From: JAZBPO01 sp963691775
GTDB taxonomy: Bacteria; Pseudomonadota; Gammaproteobacteria; Pseudomonadales; Azotimanducaceae
Assembly: GCA_963691775.1 (NCBI GenBank)
Contig: OY829369.1
Location: forward strand, 2,480,001 to 2,544,000
Direction of reading: 5' to 3'
DNA: 64,000 bases
Shown: one piece after another, positions 42,503 to 52,620 of the stretch
Position numbering within the stretch: position 1 is the first letter of the stretch
How the letters are laid out: every line of letters starts with the position of its first letter
Notes under the pieces: generated by a model
The model's input: only the letters and a program-made list of their open reading frames with translations
Database searches by the model: none
What the model was told of the DNA's origin: nothing
Program-made: the position numbers and the translations under genes

Positions 42503-44089
42503 TTACTTGACCAGCGGCGGGGTTTCGAACGTGTGGTAGGGCGCCGGCGACGGCACCGTCCACTCAAGCCCTTCCGGGTTTTCCCAGACCTCTGCCGTCG
42601 CCTTCTGACCACCACGTATCGACTTCATGATGATGTAGAGGAACAGGAGCTGCGACAGGCCGAACAGGAAGGCGCCCACCGTCGACCAGGCGTTGAAGTT
42701 GGCGAACTGGAGCGAGTAGTCCGGGATCCGGCGCGGCATGCCTGCGAGACCCGAGAAGTGCATCGGGAAGAACGCGAGGTTCACGCCGGCGAAGGACAGC
42801 CAGAAGTGCAGTTGGCCGAGTTTCTCGTCGTACATGAAGCCGGTCCACTTCGGCAGCCAGAAGTAAACAGCCGCGAAGATCGAGAACAGCGCACCGGACA
42901 CGAGTACGTAATGGAAATGCGCGACCACGAAGTAGGTGTCGTGATACTGAAAGTCCGCCGGGGCGATGGCGAGCATCAGGCCGGAAAAGCCGCCGATCGT
43001 GAACAGGAAAATGAACGCGAGCGCGAATAGCATGGGCGTCTCGAAGCTCATCGCGCCCTGCCACATGGTGGTGATCCAGTTGAAAACCTTCACGCCAGTC
43101 GGCACGGCGATCAGCATCGTCGCATACATGAAGAAGAGCTCACCTGCGAGCGGCATGCCCACCGTGAACATGTGGTGTGCCCACACGATGAACGACAGGA
43201 AGGCGATAGAGGAGGTCGCGTAGACCATCGAGTCGTAGCCGAACAGCGGCTTACGCGCGAAGGTCGGGATGATGTGCGAGACGATCCCGAAGGCAGGCAG
43301 GATCATGATGTAGACCTCGGGGTGTCCGAAGAACCAGAACACGTGCTGGAACAGGACCGGGTCACCACCCCCTGCGGCGTCGAAGAAGCTCGTACCGAAG
43401 TGGATGTCGAACAGCATCATCGTCACTGCGCCAGCCAGAACGGGCATGACCGCAAGCAGCAGGTACGCCGTGATCAGCCAGGTCCAGACGAACATCGGCA
43501 TCTTCATCAGCGTCATGCCGGGCGCACGCATGTTAAGGATAGTCGCGATGATGTTGATCGCGCCCATGATCGACGATGCGCCCATGAGGTGGACTGCGAA
43601 GATGAAGAAGGTGACCGAGTCCGGAGCGAACTTGGTGGACAAGGGCGCATAGAATGTCCAGCCGAAGTTCGGCCCACCGCTCGGCATGAACAGCGTCGAG
43701 ATCATCATTCCGAAGGCAAACGGAAGGATCCAGAACGACAGGTTGTTCATACGCGGCAGCGCCATGTCCGGCGCACCGACCATCATGGGAATCAGCCAGT
43801 TCGCCAGACCCACGAAAGCAGGCATGATCGCGCCGAAAACCATGATCAGACCGTGATTGGTCGTCATCTGGTTGAAGAAAGCCGGCTCGACGAACTGCAG
43901 ACCCGGCTGGAAGAGCTCGGCGCGGATCACCAGCGCCATGAGTCCACCCACCAGGAACATGCTGAAGCTGAACCACAGGTACATCGAACCGATGTCCTTG
44001 TGATTCGTGGTGTAGAGCCAGCGGGTGATGCCCTTGGCCGGACCGTGATGGTCGTGGTCGTCGTGATGTGACTCGATGACGGCACTCAT
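42503..44089 (-). CDS. coxA: Cytochrome c oxidase subunit I
   Basis: The 528-residue, 12-helix catalytic subunit contains heme a, heme a3 and CuB. It shows TTNHGLIMVFGAIMP (heme a His helix), WFFGHPEVYIMILPAFG (the His-Tyr crosslink helix), the His-His pair in VWAHHMFTVG, and HFHYVLV near the end (heme a3 and heme a ligands). AGGAG lies 9 nt upstream. The N-terminus is His/Asp-rich (SHHDDHDHHG), possibly metal-interacting. Type A1/A2 channel residues were not individually checked. Confidence 0.97.
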   Translation of the reverse strand: MSAVIESHHDDHDHHGPAKGITRWLYTTNHKDIGSMYLWFSFSMFLVGGLMALVIRAELFQPGLQFVEPAFFNQMTTNHGLIMVFGAIMPAFVGLANWLIPMMVGAPDMALPRMNNLSFWILPFAFGMMISTLFMPSGGPNFGWTFYAPLSTKFAPDSVTFFIFAVHLMGASSIMGAINIIATILNMRAPGMTLMKMPMFVWTWLITAYLLLAVMPVLAGAVTMMLFDIHFGTSFFDAAGGGDPVLFQHVFWFFGHPEVYIMILPAFGIVSHIIPTFARKPLFGYDSMVYATSSIAFLSFIVWAHHMFTVGMPLAGELFFMYATMLIAVPTGVKVFNWITTMWQGAMSFETPMLFALAFIFLFTIGGFSGLMLAIAPADFQYHDTYFVVAHFHYVLVSGALFSIFAAVYFWLPKWTGFMYDEKLGQLHFWLSFAGVNLAFFPMHFSGLAGMPRRIPDYSLQFANFNAWSTVGAFLFGLSQLLFLYIIMKSIRGGQKATAEVWENPEGLEWTVPSPAPYHTFETPPLVK

Positions 44090-44126
44090 GACTTAAGACT
44101 CCTGATTCTCTTGTCGCCTGCGGGGA

Positions 44127-45284
44127 TCACCGGCCTTGCGAGTACGCAAGGACGTCCTGCGGCTGGACGACGTCACCCGTGTCGTTGCCGAACGCATTTC
44201 GCTGGTAGTGCATGACCGCCGCGATTTCCGTGGCGGTGAGTTGTTGGCCAAAGGCCTGCATTGCCGTGCCCGGACGGCCGTTGTAGACAACGTCCAGGTG
44301 CGCATCGACCGGACCGGTTGCGACAGCGCTGCCAGCAATGGCCGGGAACACCGGCGGCACGCCCGCGCCATTCGCCTGGTGGCATGCTACGCAGTGATCG
44401 GAGTAGATCTCCTCGCCCTTGGCAAGAAGCACCTCATCGGACCATTGTTGCTCCGCCTCTGCTTCGATCGTTTCTTCAGCGACGGCGGCTACGCCGAGCT
44501 GCTCGGCATACCAGGCATCGTATTCCTCGGCGGGCAAAGCCCGTACGACCACGGGCATGAAGCCGTGGTCCTTGCCGCAGAGTTCGGTGCACTGGCCGCG
44601 ATAAACGCCTGGCTGCTCGACCATCGTCCACGATTCGTTGATGAATCCGGGAATCGCATCCTTCTTGACGGCAAAGTCCGGGACCCACCAGCTGTGGATC
44701 ACGTCGTTGGACGTGAGCAGGAAACGAACCTTGCGCCCGACCGGGATGATCAGGGGGTTGTCGACCTCAAGGAGATACGCGTCGGGCTTTTCCTGCACGT
44801 TCTGGATCTGCGTGCGCGGCGTCGCGAGATTAGAGAAGAACGAGACCTGCTCGTTGAGGTCCTCGTCGAGATACTTGTACTGCCACTTCCACTGGTAACC
44901 ACGTACTTCGATCACCATGTCCTCGCCGCCGGTGTCGTACATTCTTACCAGCACGTCGGTTGCCGGGATGGCCATGCCGATGAGGATGAAGACAGGAACG
45001 ATCGTCCAGGCGAGTTCTAGCTTCGTACTTTCATGAAAGTTCGCGGGCTCGTGACCCACGGACTTACGGTGCGCAATCATGGAGTACAGCATGGCGCCGA
45101 AGACCACGGCGCCGATCGCCACGCAGATCCAGAAGATCAGCATGTGCAGATCGTAGATCTCGCGGCTCGTGCTCGTGACGCCCACGGGCATGTTCAGCTC
45201 GTCCGCGAAAACGATCGCGGGGGCCATACCGATAGCGAACAGGGCGGTCAGGGACCGGGCCAGGCTCATCGATGCAGACTTCAT
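44127..45284 (-). CDS. coxB: Cytochrome c oxidase subunit II with fused cytochrome c (caa3 type)
   Basis: The 385-residue protein has a signal peptide, two membrane helices and a CuA domain (GQCTELCGKDHGFM, with upstream WYVPDFA-like WWVPDFAVKKD). A linker rich in Ala/Glu leads to a C-terminal cytochrome c domain with CVACH. The fused heme marks a caa3-type oxidase that receives electrons directly from small cytochromes such as c4. The start MKSASMSL is the family-like one. It heads the operon, with about 250 bp of leader to the best promoter. Confidence 0.96.
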   Translation of the reverse strand: MKSASMSLARSLTALFAIGMAPAIVFADELNMPVGVTSTSREIYDLHMLIFWICVAIGAVVFGAMLYSMIAHRKSVGHEPANFHESTKLELAWTIVPVFILIGMAIPATDVLVRMYDTGGEDMVIEVRGYQWKWQYKYLDEDLNEQVSFFSNLATPRTQIQNVQEKPDAYLLEVDNPLIIPVGRKVRFLLTSNDVIHSWWVPDFAVKKDAIPGFINESWTMVEQPGVYRGQCTELCGKDHGFMPVVVRALPAEEYDAWYAEQLGVAAVAEETIEAEAEQQWSDEVLLAKGEEIYSDHCVACHQANGAGVPPVFPAIAGSAVATGPVDAHLDVVYNGRPGTAMQAFGQQLTATEIAAVMHYQRNAFGNDTGDVVQPQDVLAYSQGR

Positions 45285-45535
45285 CAGGGAACTACTCCGT
45301 CTTCCGCTTTCGGACACACGGCGGGATTGGCCAGGCCAACCCGCTCCTGCTGCCCACGATGACCAATTCGGGAGAGAAACACGCCGGTCGGGATCACCCG
45401 CACAAAGGGCCCCCGAAACACGCTTCCGGCAGATACAGACTCGCCGTCCCTCTCGCCGAGCCCGTGGATGCAATACGTCGCAGGCTCACCGCCCGTGAGC
45501 CCACGCCGATGGCAAAGCCGCCGGCGCGGGTCGCG

Positions 45536-45563
45536 AGTATAGCAATGGATGTGGATAACTCAA
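45536..45563 (-). promoter_or_regulatory. Candidate promoter of the cox operon
   Basis: On the minus strand TTGAGT, a 16-bp spacer and TATACT form a sigma-70-like promoter in the 379-bp gap between coxB and the divergent MATE gene. The leader to coxB would be about 250 nt. The rest of the gap, including an AT-rich stretch near 45590-45620 that may hold the MATE promoter, shows no gene. Confidence 0.5.
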
Positions 45564-45663
45564 TCCGTTCTGCGCCATGGCAGTACATTGCTGTAGATAC
45601 ACAAAAATTATCAATTTCAGAGACCTGCACGAAAAATGGTGCGCTGCGTCGGTGGGTGCGCAG

Positions 45664-47049
45664 ATGAATTCTGCGCCCGTTCGACTGTGGCCACAGCTCG
45701 CCGATCACCGCGCGGTCTGGCGCCTCGCCTGGCCGATGATCGTCTCCAACCTGTCCGTACCGCTGCTCGGCCTGGTCGATGCGGCGATCCTCGGCCACCT
45801 CCCTGACGCCAGATATCTCGCAGCGGTCGCAGTGGCAACCAGCCTGTTCAGCTTTCTGTACTGGGGCTTCGGATTCCTGCGCATGGGGACGACGGGGCTC
45901 GTTGCGCAACAGCTGGGCCGCGGAAACGAGGACGCACAGGCGCGGGAGTTCAGGAGCGCCGCCCTGCGCATGCTTACCGCCCAGGCAAGCATTCTGGGGC
46001 TATCACTCGGCATGCTGGTGCTCCTGTTGGCACCGCTGCTGTTCCCGCTTGGCCTCACCCTCATGGGCGCGCCCGCAGACACCGGCGCCGAAGCCGCGCG
46101 CTACTTCGAGATTCGGATCTTCAGCGCGCCGGCGGTGCTGCTGACCTACGCGCTCACGGGCGTACTCGTGGGCCTGCAGGACACCCGCTCGGTGCTCGCC
46201 ATCACGGTGACCACCAATCTGATGAACATCGGCCTCGACCTGCTCTTCGTGCCGGGGCTCGGCATGCGCACTGAAGGGGTGGCGCTTGCCACGCTGATTG
46301 CGGAGTGGACCGGATGTGCGGTCGCAGTCCTATTTGCACGGCAGCGCCTTGCCGCCCACCCCGCACCCCTGGACTGGACCGCGCTACGCAACCCCGAACG
46401 CTATCGGCGCCTGCTTGCGGTGAACGGACAGCTGTTCGTGCGCACCCTCGCACTGCTTGCATCGCTTGCGTTTTTCACCGCACAGGGCGCGCGCCAGAGC
46501 GAGTTAGTGCTCGCTGCAAACGCACTGCTGATGAATCTGCTCATGGCCACATCTTATGGTCTGGACGGTTTCGCTCACGCCGTGGAGGCACTGTCGGGTC
46601 GGCATCTGGGCGCCGGGGATCGTGGCGCGTTTCGCCGTACGCTGCATTCGGCCGCACTTTTCAGCATTGCGACCGCGGGGACTTTCACTGCCCTGTTCCT
46701 CGTAGCCGGCGCTCAGGTCATCGCGCTGCTCACCGACATCACGGCGGTGCGCGAACTCGCAAGCATCTATCTTCCCTGGCTGACTGCCCTCCCTCTTATT
46801 GCAGTGTGGTGCTACCTCTTCGACGGCCTGGCGATCGGCGTCACCGAAACAAGCATCATGCGCGATTCGATGCTCGCGTCGGCTGTCTTGGTCTATCTGC
46901 CACTGTGGTGGTTGACCCGAGAGTGGGGGAACGACGGCCTTTGGCTGGCGCTCCTGGCCTTTTTTGCCGCACGCGGAGTCACGCTTGGCGGCGCGCTCTG
47001 GCGCCGCGGCGTGCTGTCCGCTCAGTCGGACTTTTTCACGCGGGGATAG
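45664..47049 (+). CDS. MATE family efflux transporter (DinF-like)
   Basis: The 461-residue protein has about twelve membrane helices in two homologous halves. The N-terminal MIVSNLSVPLLGLVDAAILGH segment is characteristic of the DinF branch. A second-half repeat starts around RYRRLLAVNGQLFVRTLALL. MATE proteins export cations, drugs or metabolites using Na+ or H+ gradients. The ATG giving MNSAPVRLW is used; the ribosome binding site is weak. Divergent from the cox operon; its 3' end overlaps yheV by 28 bp. The substrate is unknown. Confidence 0.92.
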   Translation: MNSAPVRLWPQLADHRAVWRLAWPMIVSNLSVPLLGLVDAAILGHLPDARYLAAVAVATSLFSFLYWGFGFLRMGTTGLVAQQLGRGNEDAQAREFRSAALRMLTAQASILGLSLGMLVLLLAPLLFPLGLTLMGAPADTGAEAARYFEIRIFSAPAVLLTYALTGVLVGLQDTRSVLAITVTTNLMNIGLDLLFVPGLGMRTEGVALATLIAEWTGCAVAVLFARQRLAAHPAPLDWTALRNPERYRRLLAVNGQLFVRTLALLASLAFFTAQGARQSELVLAANALLMNLLMATSYGLDGFAHAVEALSGRHLGAGDRGAFRRTLHSAALFSIATAGTFTALFLVAGAQVIALLTDITAVRELASIYLPWLTALPLIAVWCYLFDGLAIGVTETSIMRDSMLASAVLVYLPLWWLTREWGNDGLWLALLAFFAARGVTLGGALWRRGVLSAQSDFFTRG

Positions 47050-47279
47050 AACCGGATTGGCTGCGCAGTCGCAGGCGCAATCGGGCGGGGCGCATCGAGG
47101 CGACCGCGAGGGACGAGTTCGTCCTCTGGCGTGAGCGGTTGGCTGTCCTGGAAATCGCACTCCACGCAGGCTCGATGCTGCCGTCCGTCAGCCTCCCAGC
47201 TGACAATGCGATCGAGGGCGGCGCAGCGCGGGCACACGGCCCCTGCGATGAAGCGACGCTTGGGCGCGCCCTCAGTCAT
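47022..47279 (-). CDS. yheV: YheV family zinc-ribbon protein
   Basis: The 85-residue protein opens with KRRFIAGAVCPRCAALD and has a second CVEC pair, giving the four-Cys metal-binding pattern of YheV (DUF2387). Its ATG overlaps the prlC stop (ATGA), the common prlC-yheV arrangement. The C-terminal half is Pro-rich and longer than in E. coli. Function unknown. Confidence 0.88.
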   Translation of the reverse strand: MTEGAPKRRFIAGAVCPRCAALDRIVSWEADGRQHRACVECDFQDSQPLTPEDELVPRGRLDAPRPIAPATAQPIRFYPRVKKSD

Positions 47280-49336
47280 GCCGCACCACCTGGCGGAAGA
47301 CCGATGCCGCTGTGACGCAGCAGGGGTGCAATGTCCGCATCGCGGCCGCGGAAGCGACGGAAGAGCTCTGAGGGGGTCTCGCTGCCGCCACGCTCAAGAA
47401 TGCACTCAAGGAAGGCGCGCCCGGCAGCCCGGCTGAAGATGCCTTCCTCCTCGAAGCGCGAAAAGGCATCGGCGGACAGGACCTCGGCCCATTTGTAGCT
47501 GTAATAGCCAGCGGAGTAACCGCCGGCAAAGATATGACTGAAACCGTTCTCAAAGCGGTTGAATCCGGATACCGGCACGACGCTCACTTCGGCGCGGACC
47601 GCCGCGAGCTGCGCGCGGACATCGCCGTCGAAGGCGGCGTCATGGAGACGGAAATCGAAGAGCGCGAACTCGAGCTGGCGCACCATCATCATTGCGCTCT
47701 GGAAGTTCCGCGCGGCGATGAGACGTTCGAGCATCTCGACCGGGAGCGGTTCGCCGGTCTCATGATGCCTTGAGATCAGCGCAACGGACTCCGGATGCCA
47801 GCACCAGTTCTCGAGGAACTGGCTCGGAAGTTCCACCGCGTCCCAAGGCACGCCATTGATTCCCGCGACATCGGCGACGTCGATCCGCGTGAGCATGTGA
47901 TGAAGACCGTGACCAAATTCGTGAAAGAGAGTTGTCACTTCATCGTGCGTCAGCAGGGCAGGCGTGGGCGCGCCATCCTCTCGCTCCACAGGAGCGGAAA
48001 AATTGCACGTCAGGAACGCGATGGGCACCTGAACGCCGTCGGCGGTGCAGCGGCGGCCACGGCAGCCATCCATCCACGCGCCACCTCGCTTCTGCCGACG
48101 AGCGTAAAGGTCGAGATAGAAGCGACCCGCCACCTCCTCACCGCCGTCCCCATCGTGGCGCAGCACCTCAAAGCAACGAACCTCGGGATCCCACACCGGC
48201 CAGTCGCTGGTCTCGCGGACCTCGATACCGAACAACCGACCGACGATCTCGAACAGGCCCTCGATCACGCGGTCGACGGGGAACCAAGGGCGCAGGGCCT
48301 CCTGACTCACGGCATAGCGGGCGCTGCGGAGGCGCTCGCTCACAAAACCGATGTCCCACGCCTCAAGCGTCGTCATGCCGAGCGCTTCGTGCGCGAAGCG
48401 CTGCAGCTCTGCAAACTCTTCGCGCGCCTGGGGCACGGAACGGTGCGCTAGATCTCCGAGAAAATCGACGACGGCGGCGGGCGAATGGGCCATACGGCCC
48501 TCTAGCTGACGTTCTGCCCACGACCGGAAGCCCAGCAGTTCGGCCTGCTCCTTGCGCAGGCCCATCATCTCGTCGATGAGCGGCGCGTTGTCCCAGTCCG
48601 CCGGCCGTTCACCGAGCGCCGACGCACGCGTGACCCAGCCTTCATACACGGAGCGACGCAGGGCCCGGTCCTCGGCGTGCGCCATAACCGCCATGTAAGT
48701 CGGGCCGTCCAGGGTGATTACTGCACCTTCAACCTCGCGCGTCCGCGCCTCCGCAAGCGCTTTCTCACGGGCGGCTTCGGGAAGCCCTGCAAGGCGGTCG
48801 ACGGACACGGTCAGCGCAAACGCGTCGGTCGCATCGAGCAGATTCTGGGAGAAGCGATTACTCAGCTCGGAAAGGCGCTGGCTGATCTCCCGATAGCGCG
48901 CCTGCGCCTCGGCCTCCAGCTCGATGCCGGAGAGGCGAAAATCTCGCAGCGCCTGCGCCACGGCCATACGGCGTGCGGGCTCGGCCTGCGCGAAGTCCGG
49001 TTGCTCCGAGAGCGCTCGGTAGGCGTCAAGCAAACCGCGATGCTGGCCAAAGCGAGTGCTGTAGTCCGTGAGCACGGGTAGGGCTGCATCGTAAGCCCGG
49101 CGCAGCTCTTCGTTATCTGCGACTGCGTGGAGGTGGCGAATAGGTGCCCAGAGCCGCGAGATCGCATCGTCTGCAGCTTCGAGCGGTGCAACCACCGTCG
49201 ACCAGGCGGGCTCTGCAGCAGCAATTCGGTCAATAAGCTCGAGATTTTCGGCCACCTGCGCCTCAAGCTGTGCAAGCGCCGCGGCGGGATCGATCGTATC
49301 GAAGGCCGGTAGATCGATTCGCGATGCGTGGGTCAT
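47276..49336 (-). CDS. prlC: Oligopeptidase A (M3 family)
   Basis: The 686-residue zinc peptidase degrades short peptides and cleaved signal peptides in the cytoplasm. The zinc motif HEFGHGLHHML is intact, followed by the downstream Glu segment and the M3 C-terminal SYKWAEVLSADAFSRFEEEG. The N-terminal helical domain is complete. GGAGAA is placed before the ATG. It is coupled to yheV by a 4-nt overlap and follows aroE by 18 bp in the same direction. Confidence 0.96.
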   Translation of the reverse strand: MTHASRIDLPAFDTIDPAAALAQLEAQVAENLELIDRIAAAEPAWSTVVAPLEAADDAISRLWAPIRHLHAVADNEELRRAYDAALPVLTDYSTRFGQHRGLLDAYRALSEQPDFAQAEPARRMAVAQALRDFRLSGIELEAEAQARYREISQRLSELSNRFSQNLLDATDAFALTVSVDRLAGLPEAAREKALAEARTREVEGAVITLDGPTYMAVMAHAEDRALRRSVYEGWVTRASALGERPADWDNAPLIDEMMGLRKEQAELLGFRSWAERQLEGRMAHSPAAVVDFLGDLAHRSVPQAREEFAELQRFAHEALGMTTLEAWDIGFVSERLRSARYAVSQEALRPWFPVDRVIEGLFEIVGRLFGIEVRETSDWPVWDPEVRCFEVLRHDGDGGEEVAGRFYLDLYARRQKRGGAWMDGCRGRRCTADGVQVPIAFLTCNFSAPVEREDGAPTPALLTHDEVTTLFHEFGHGLHHMLTRIDVADVAGINGVPWDAVELPSQFLENWCWHPESVALISRHHETGEPLPVEMLERLIAARNFQSAMMMVRQLEFALFDFRLHDAAFDGDVRAQLAAVRAEVSVVPVSGFNRFENGFSHIFAGGYSAGYYSYKWAEVLSADAFSRFEEEGIFSRAAGRAFLECILERGGSETPSELFRRFRGRDADIAPLLRHSGIGLPPGGAA

Positions 49337-49354
49337 GTGTTCTCCGTCAGAAAT

Positions 49355-50173
49355 TCATGCGCCGATCGCAGCGCGCAGGCGCGCAAGCACCGGGGTCGTT
49401 GAGGGGCGCACCCCGCGCCAGAGCTCGAAGGCGGACGCCGCCTGCTCGACGAGCATTCCGAGCCCATCCACGCCGCCCCCGATACCGAGCCGAGCGCAGC
49501 GCTCAAGAAAGGGGCGAGCCTTCGGGCCATACATCATGTCGTATACGAAGGTATCTCGATGGACTGCTTTGGCGCTTACTGGCACCGCCTGACCCTGGAG
49601 GCTTGCAGCGGTGGCATTGATCACCAGATCTGCGCACGGAAGCGCGTCAACGGCAGCTGCACGGACCGGACCTAAGCCGGCGAAGCGCGCTGCCAGAGCC
49701 TCCGCCCGGGCCTGCGTACGGTTCGCTACCACGACCTCGGACACCCCGGCGGCAAGAAGCGGCTCGACAACGCCCGCTGCCGCGCCACCCGCACCAAGAA
49801 GTAGCGTGATCCGTCCCCGTAGATCAACCCCCTGGTGATCCGTCAGGTCGCGTACGAGCCCGAGCCCGTCTGTGGTAAACGCTGTAACGCGGCCATCGGC
49901 CTCGACGCGCAGCGTGTTGGCCGCCTCTGCGCGCGCCGCTGCGGCGTCGACCTGGTGAGCGACCGCACAGGCTTCGGCCTTGAAGGGCACGGTCACGTTC
50001 ACCCCGAGATAGCCGCGGCCAAAAAGTTCAGCGACCGTCGCCGCGAAACCGTCGAGCGGCGCTTCAATCGCATCGTAGCTGAGCTTGATTCCAAGCTCTG
50101 CGGCAAAGGCCGCATGAATCCGCGGCGACAGGCTGTGGGCGACCGGCTGGCCGACGACTGCGTAGCGGTCCAT
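49355..50173 (-). CDS. aroE: Shikimate dehydrogenase
   Basis: The 272-residue NADPH enzyme of aromatic amino acid synthesis. The shikimate site is VAHSLSPRIH with the NVTVPFK Lys; the catalytic Asp lies in NTLRVEADGRVTAFTTDGLG. The cofactor motif is LLLGAGGAAAGVV with the NRT 2'-phosphate loop. The start MDRYAVVGQ matches the family; an ATG twelve codons earlier would overlap the dprA stop (ATGA) and cannot be excluded. The gene follows dprA. Confidence 0.95.
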   Translation of the reverse strand: MDRYAVVGQPVAHSLSPRIHAAFAAELGIKLSYDAIEAPLDGFAATVAELFGRGYLGVNVTVPFKAEACAVAHQVDAAAARAEAANTLRVEADGRVTAFTTDGLGLVRDLTDHQGVDLRGRITLLLGAGGAAAGVVEPLLAAGVSEVVVANRTQARAEALAARFAGLGPVRAAAVDALPCADLVINATAASLQGQAVPVSAKAVHRDTFVYDMMYGPKARPFLERCARLGIGGGVDGLGMLVEQAASAFELWRGVRPSTTPVLARLRAAIGA

Positions 50174-50205
50174 GGCACCTTCCGCTTCTCGGCGCGCGAT
50201 TATGG

Positions 50206-51261
50206 TCATGCGCCAGGCACGGCGCCAGAGGCCCGCGGGTACAGGCGTTCACCGTCGCGCTCAAGGAAGCCGTCGAGCTCGAGTTCGGTAATCCGCACCG
50301 CGAGTTCAGACGCATCAAGGCCCGTGCGAAGTACCAGGGTCGCAAAGTCCGTGCCGTCCGGAGTCATGGCGTCGAGTACGGCCGCCCCCGCCGGCGTCGG
50401 AGGAAGGACAGCTAGCGCTCGTCTGACGGGGGTGTTTTCCAGGCCGAGCTCGCTCAGGACATCACCGGCGTCACGAACAAGGACAGCCCCCTCGCGGAGC
50501 AGCCGCAGATTGCCGCTGGCGCGTGCATCACGCGCAGTTGACGGCAAAGCGAACACCTCGCGCCCCTGCTGAGCTGCCAGCCGTGCAGTGATCATCGAAC
50601 CGGAACGGGTGCTGGCTTCCACGACCACGACGCCAAGCGATAGACCACTTACGAGTCGATTGCGCTGCGGGAAGTGGTGCGGCAGCGCCGGCGTCCCAGG
50701 AAGAAACTCGGAAAGCAGCAAGCCTTCAGAGGCGGTACGCGCCGCCAGCGCACGATGGCGAGCAGGATAGATTCGATCCAGGCCAGAGCCGAGGACGGCG
50801 ACGGTTGCGCCACCGCAATCCAGTGCAGCTCGATGCGCAGCACCGTCGATGCCCAAGGCAAGGCCGCTCGTGACGGTAAGACCCGCTGCCGCCAGCTCCC
50901 GGACCAGCCACACCGCGTCGTCGAGCGCGCGACGACTCGCCCGGCGGGCCCCCACGACGGCGATCTGGGGGCAGGCAAGGAGCGCAGGGTTTCCCCGGTG
51001 ATAGAGGGTGGCCGGGGGATCCTCAAGGGCCCTTAGGGTTTTCGGCCAGGCGGCAGATGCAGGCGTGAGCAGGGAGGCGCCAGCGCGTTCGCACGCGAAC
51101 CGATGCGATTCAATGCGCGCGTCCGGAACGGCGCGGCGCGCCGCTGCGAGAACTTCCGCCTGCACACCTGCCGCGAGTTCGCCTCGCATCAAGCGTCCCC
51201 AGGTCACGGGCCCGATCCCGGGGGCAAGGCCCAACCGTATCCAGTCTCGGTCATCGATCAT
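50206..51261 (-). CDS. dprA: DNA-processing protein DprA
   Basis: The 351-residue Rossmann-fold protein loads RecA on incoming single-stranded DNA during transformation. Family segments are IAVVGARRASRRAL, TSGLALGIDGAAHRAAL, VLGSGLDRIYPARHR, FPQRNRLVSGLS and VVVEASTRSGSMITARLA. A C-terminal winged-helix-like region (TLVLRTGLDASELAVRITELELDG) is present. It lies downstream of the LysM gene. Together with the broken TfoX gene it relates to competence. Confidence 0.95.
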   Translation of the reverse strand: MIDDRDWIRLGLAPGIGPVTWGRLMRGELAAGVQAEVLAAARRAVPDARIESHRFACERAGASLLTPASAAWPKTLRALEDPPATLYHRGNPALLACPQIAVVGARRASRRALDDAVWLVRELAAAGLTVTSGLALGIDGAAHRAALDCGGATVAVLGSGLDRIYPARHRALAARTASEGLLLSEFLPGTPALPHHFPQRNRLVSGLSLGVVVVEASTRSGSMITARLAAQQGREVFALPSTARDARASGNLRLLREGAVLVRDAGDVLSELGLENTPVRRALAVLPPTPAGAAVLDAMTPDGTDFATLVLRTGLDASELAVRITELELDGFLERDGERLYPRASGAVPGA

Positions 51262-51354
51262 TGCGGCACAGTGCCGAGCGAAACCGCACGCAAATACGGC
51301 AAAGCGCTCTCTGTCGCGTGAGGGATCGCCCGGCGCAGCGTGCGCCGGCGAAAG

Positions 51355-52455
51355 TCAGGGGTTCGTGACCTCGTCGAGAACCGCCAGCGGCTGACGCGAT
51401 TCCAGCACGATTCCGTAGGACACCTTTTCGAACACGCGGAACACCATCAGCAGCCCGCCGGGCGTGGAAGGCATGCGCACGATGTCGTTGGCGATACGAT
51501 CGCGAACGAGCGGCCCTGCCTTCATGACCGCGAGTACATGCCCGACTTCGATGCCTTCCCGCTCGCCGAGATCGAGCGCCACCACCGAGTACTGGCCGAT
51601 TTGGGAGACGCCATCCAGTACCGAAAGCATGTGCCCGGACACCTCATCGTCCGGCACGCTCGGGAAGAAACTCGAGCTGACCGGGCGTTCTTCCGTGGGT
51701 AGCAGGCGGTCGCCGATGCGAACGTCGGCACGCGACTCGGTGACCAGCATCGTCGCGAGATCGCCCTCGATGGCGATGACCTGAGCGGTACCGATCTCCT
51801 CAGCTTCGAGACCGAGCGATTCCCCGGTTTCCGGATGCGTGAACGAACCACCGCTGCGCAAGAGCGAGAAAGCATCACCGACCTCGGCATCGAGGCGGCG
51901 CGCGTAAAGCTGATCATTTGCGCCGACGAGGATGCGACCTGCTTCGCCTTGCACTACATAAGCAGCGTTCTCGAGCGTCTGCGGACGCACCACCCGGTTC
52001 GCGCTCAGGAACTGGCCGATCGATTCAAGATCGATCGTGGGAATATTGGAGAGTAGGGGCGTCGCGCGCACCCGAGGTTCAACACGGACCGTATCCGCTG
52101 GCGAAAGGCGCTGCGTGCGTGCGCCCCGGGTTAGGCTGAGCGTCGGTTCGCCGCCCTCACGACTCAGACGAATCACATCACCCGGATAGATAAGGTGCGG
52201 GTCTTCGATCTCTGGGTTCACGCGCCAGAGCGACGTCCAGCGCCAGGGTTCGGTGAGAAAGACACGCGCGATATCCCAGAGCGTGTCGCCGTCACGGACC
52301 GTATATGTGTCCGGTGCGTCCTCGCGCACGAACTCAGCCGACGCGGCTAGGAGCATCGGCGCGACCAGGCACAACACCGCGCCGAGGAGCAGGGCAACGA
52401 GGGTGCGTCGCAGGGAGGCATGCACCGGCAAGGGCTGGCCCGCCATTTCGCTCAT
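51355..52455 (-). CDS. LysM domain-containing protein
   Basis: The 366-residue protein has a signal peptide/hydrophobic stretch (about 16-40) and one LysM domain (TYTVRDGDTLWDIARVFL ... PHLIYPGDVIRL), which binds peptidoglycan. About 270 further residues form a beta-rich region of unknown role. The start MSEMAGQ has AGGA at 8 nt. It is divergent from def and upstream of dprA, the same place as the LysM gene in Pseudomonas. Conserved but functionally undefined. Confidence 0.88.
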   Translation of the reverse strand: MSEMAGQPLPVHASLRRTLVALLLGAVLCLVAPMLLAASAEFVREDAPDTYTVRDGDTLWDIARVFLTEPWRWTSLWRVNPEIEDPHLIYPGDVIRLSREGGEPTLSLTRGARTQRLSPADTVRVEPRVRATPLLSNIPTIDLESIGQFLSANRVVRPQTLENAAYVVQGEAGRILVGANDQLYARRLDAEVGDAFSLLRSGGSFTHPETGESLGLEAEEIGTAQVIAIEGDLATMLVTESRADVRIGDRLLPTEERPVSSSFFPSVPDDEVSGHMLSVLDGVSQIGQYSVVALDLGEREGIEVGHVLAVMKAGPLVRDRIANDIVRMPSTPGGLLMVFRVFEKVSYGIVLESRQPLAVLDEVTNP

Positions 52456-52620
52456 GTCCCCGTTCCTCTTATCATGAGGCCCCGTGCCGGTGCCCGGGGT
52501 GGGCGGCCAGCGAGGCATGAACAGCATCTCGATCGGCCAGCGGCACAGATTGCAAATCCTATGAGTGGCCGCATCTTAGCAACACAAGTTCCACCAGAAC
52601 CAGAGGTAGTTCACGTTCCC

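Noticed and set aside
41804..43030. About 400-codon open frame antisense to ctaG and coxA
   Set aside because: It is the reverse complement of two unmistakable oxidase genes and is rich in Arg/His/Glu as expected for a shadow frame.
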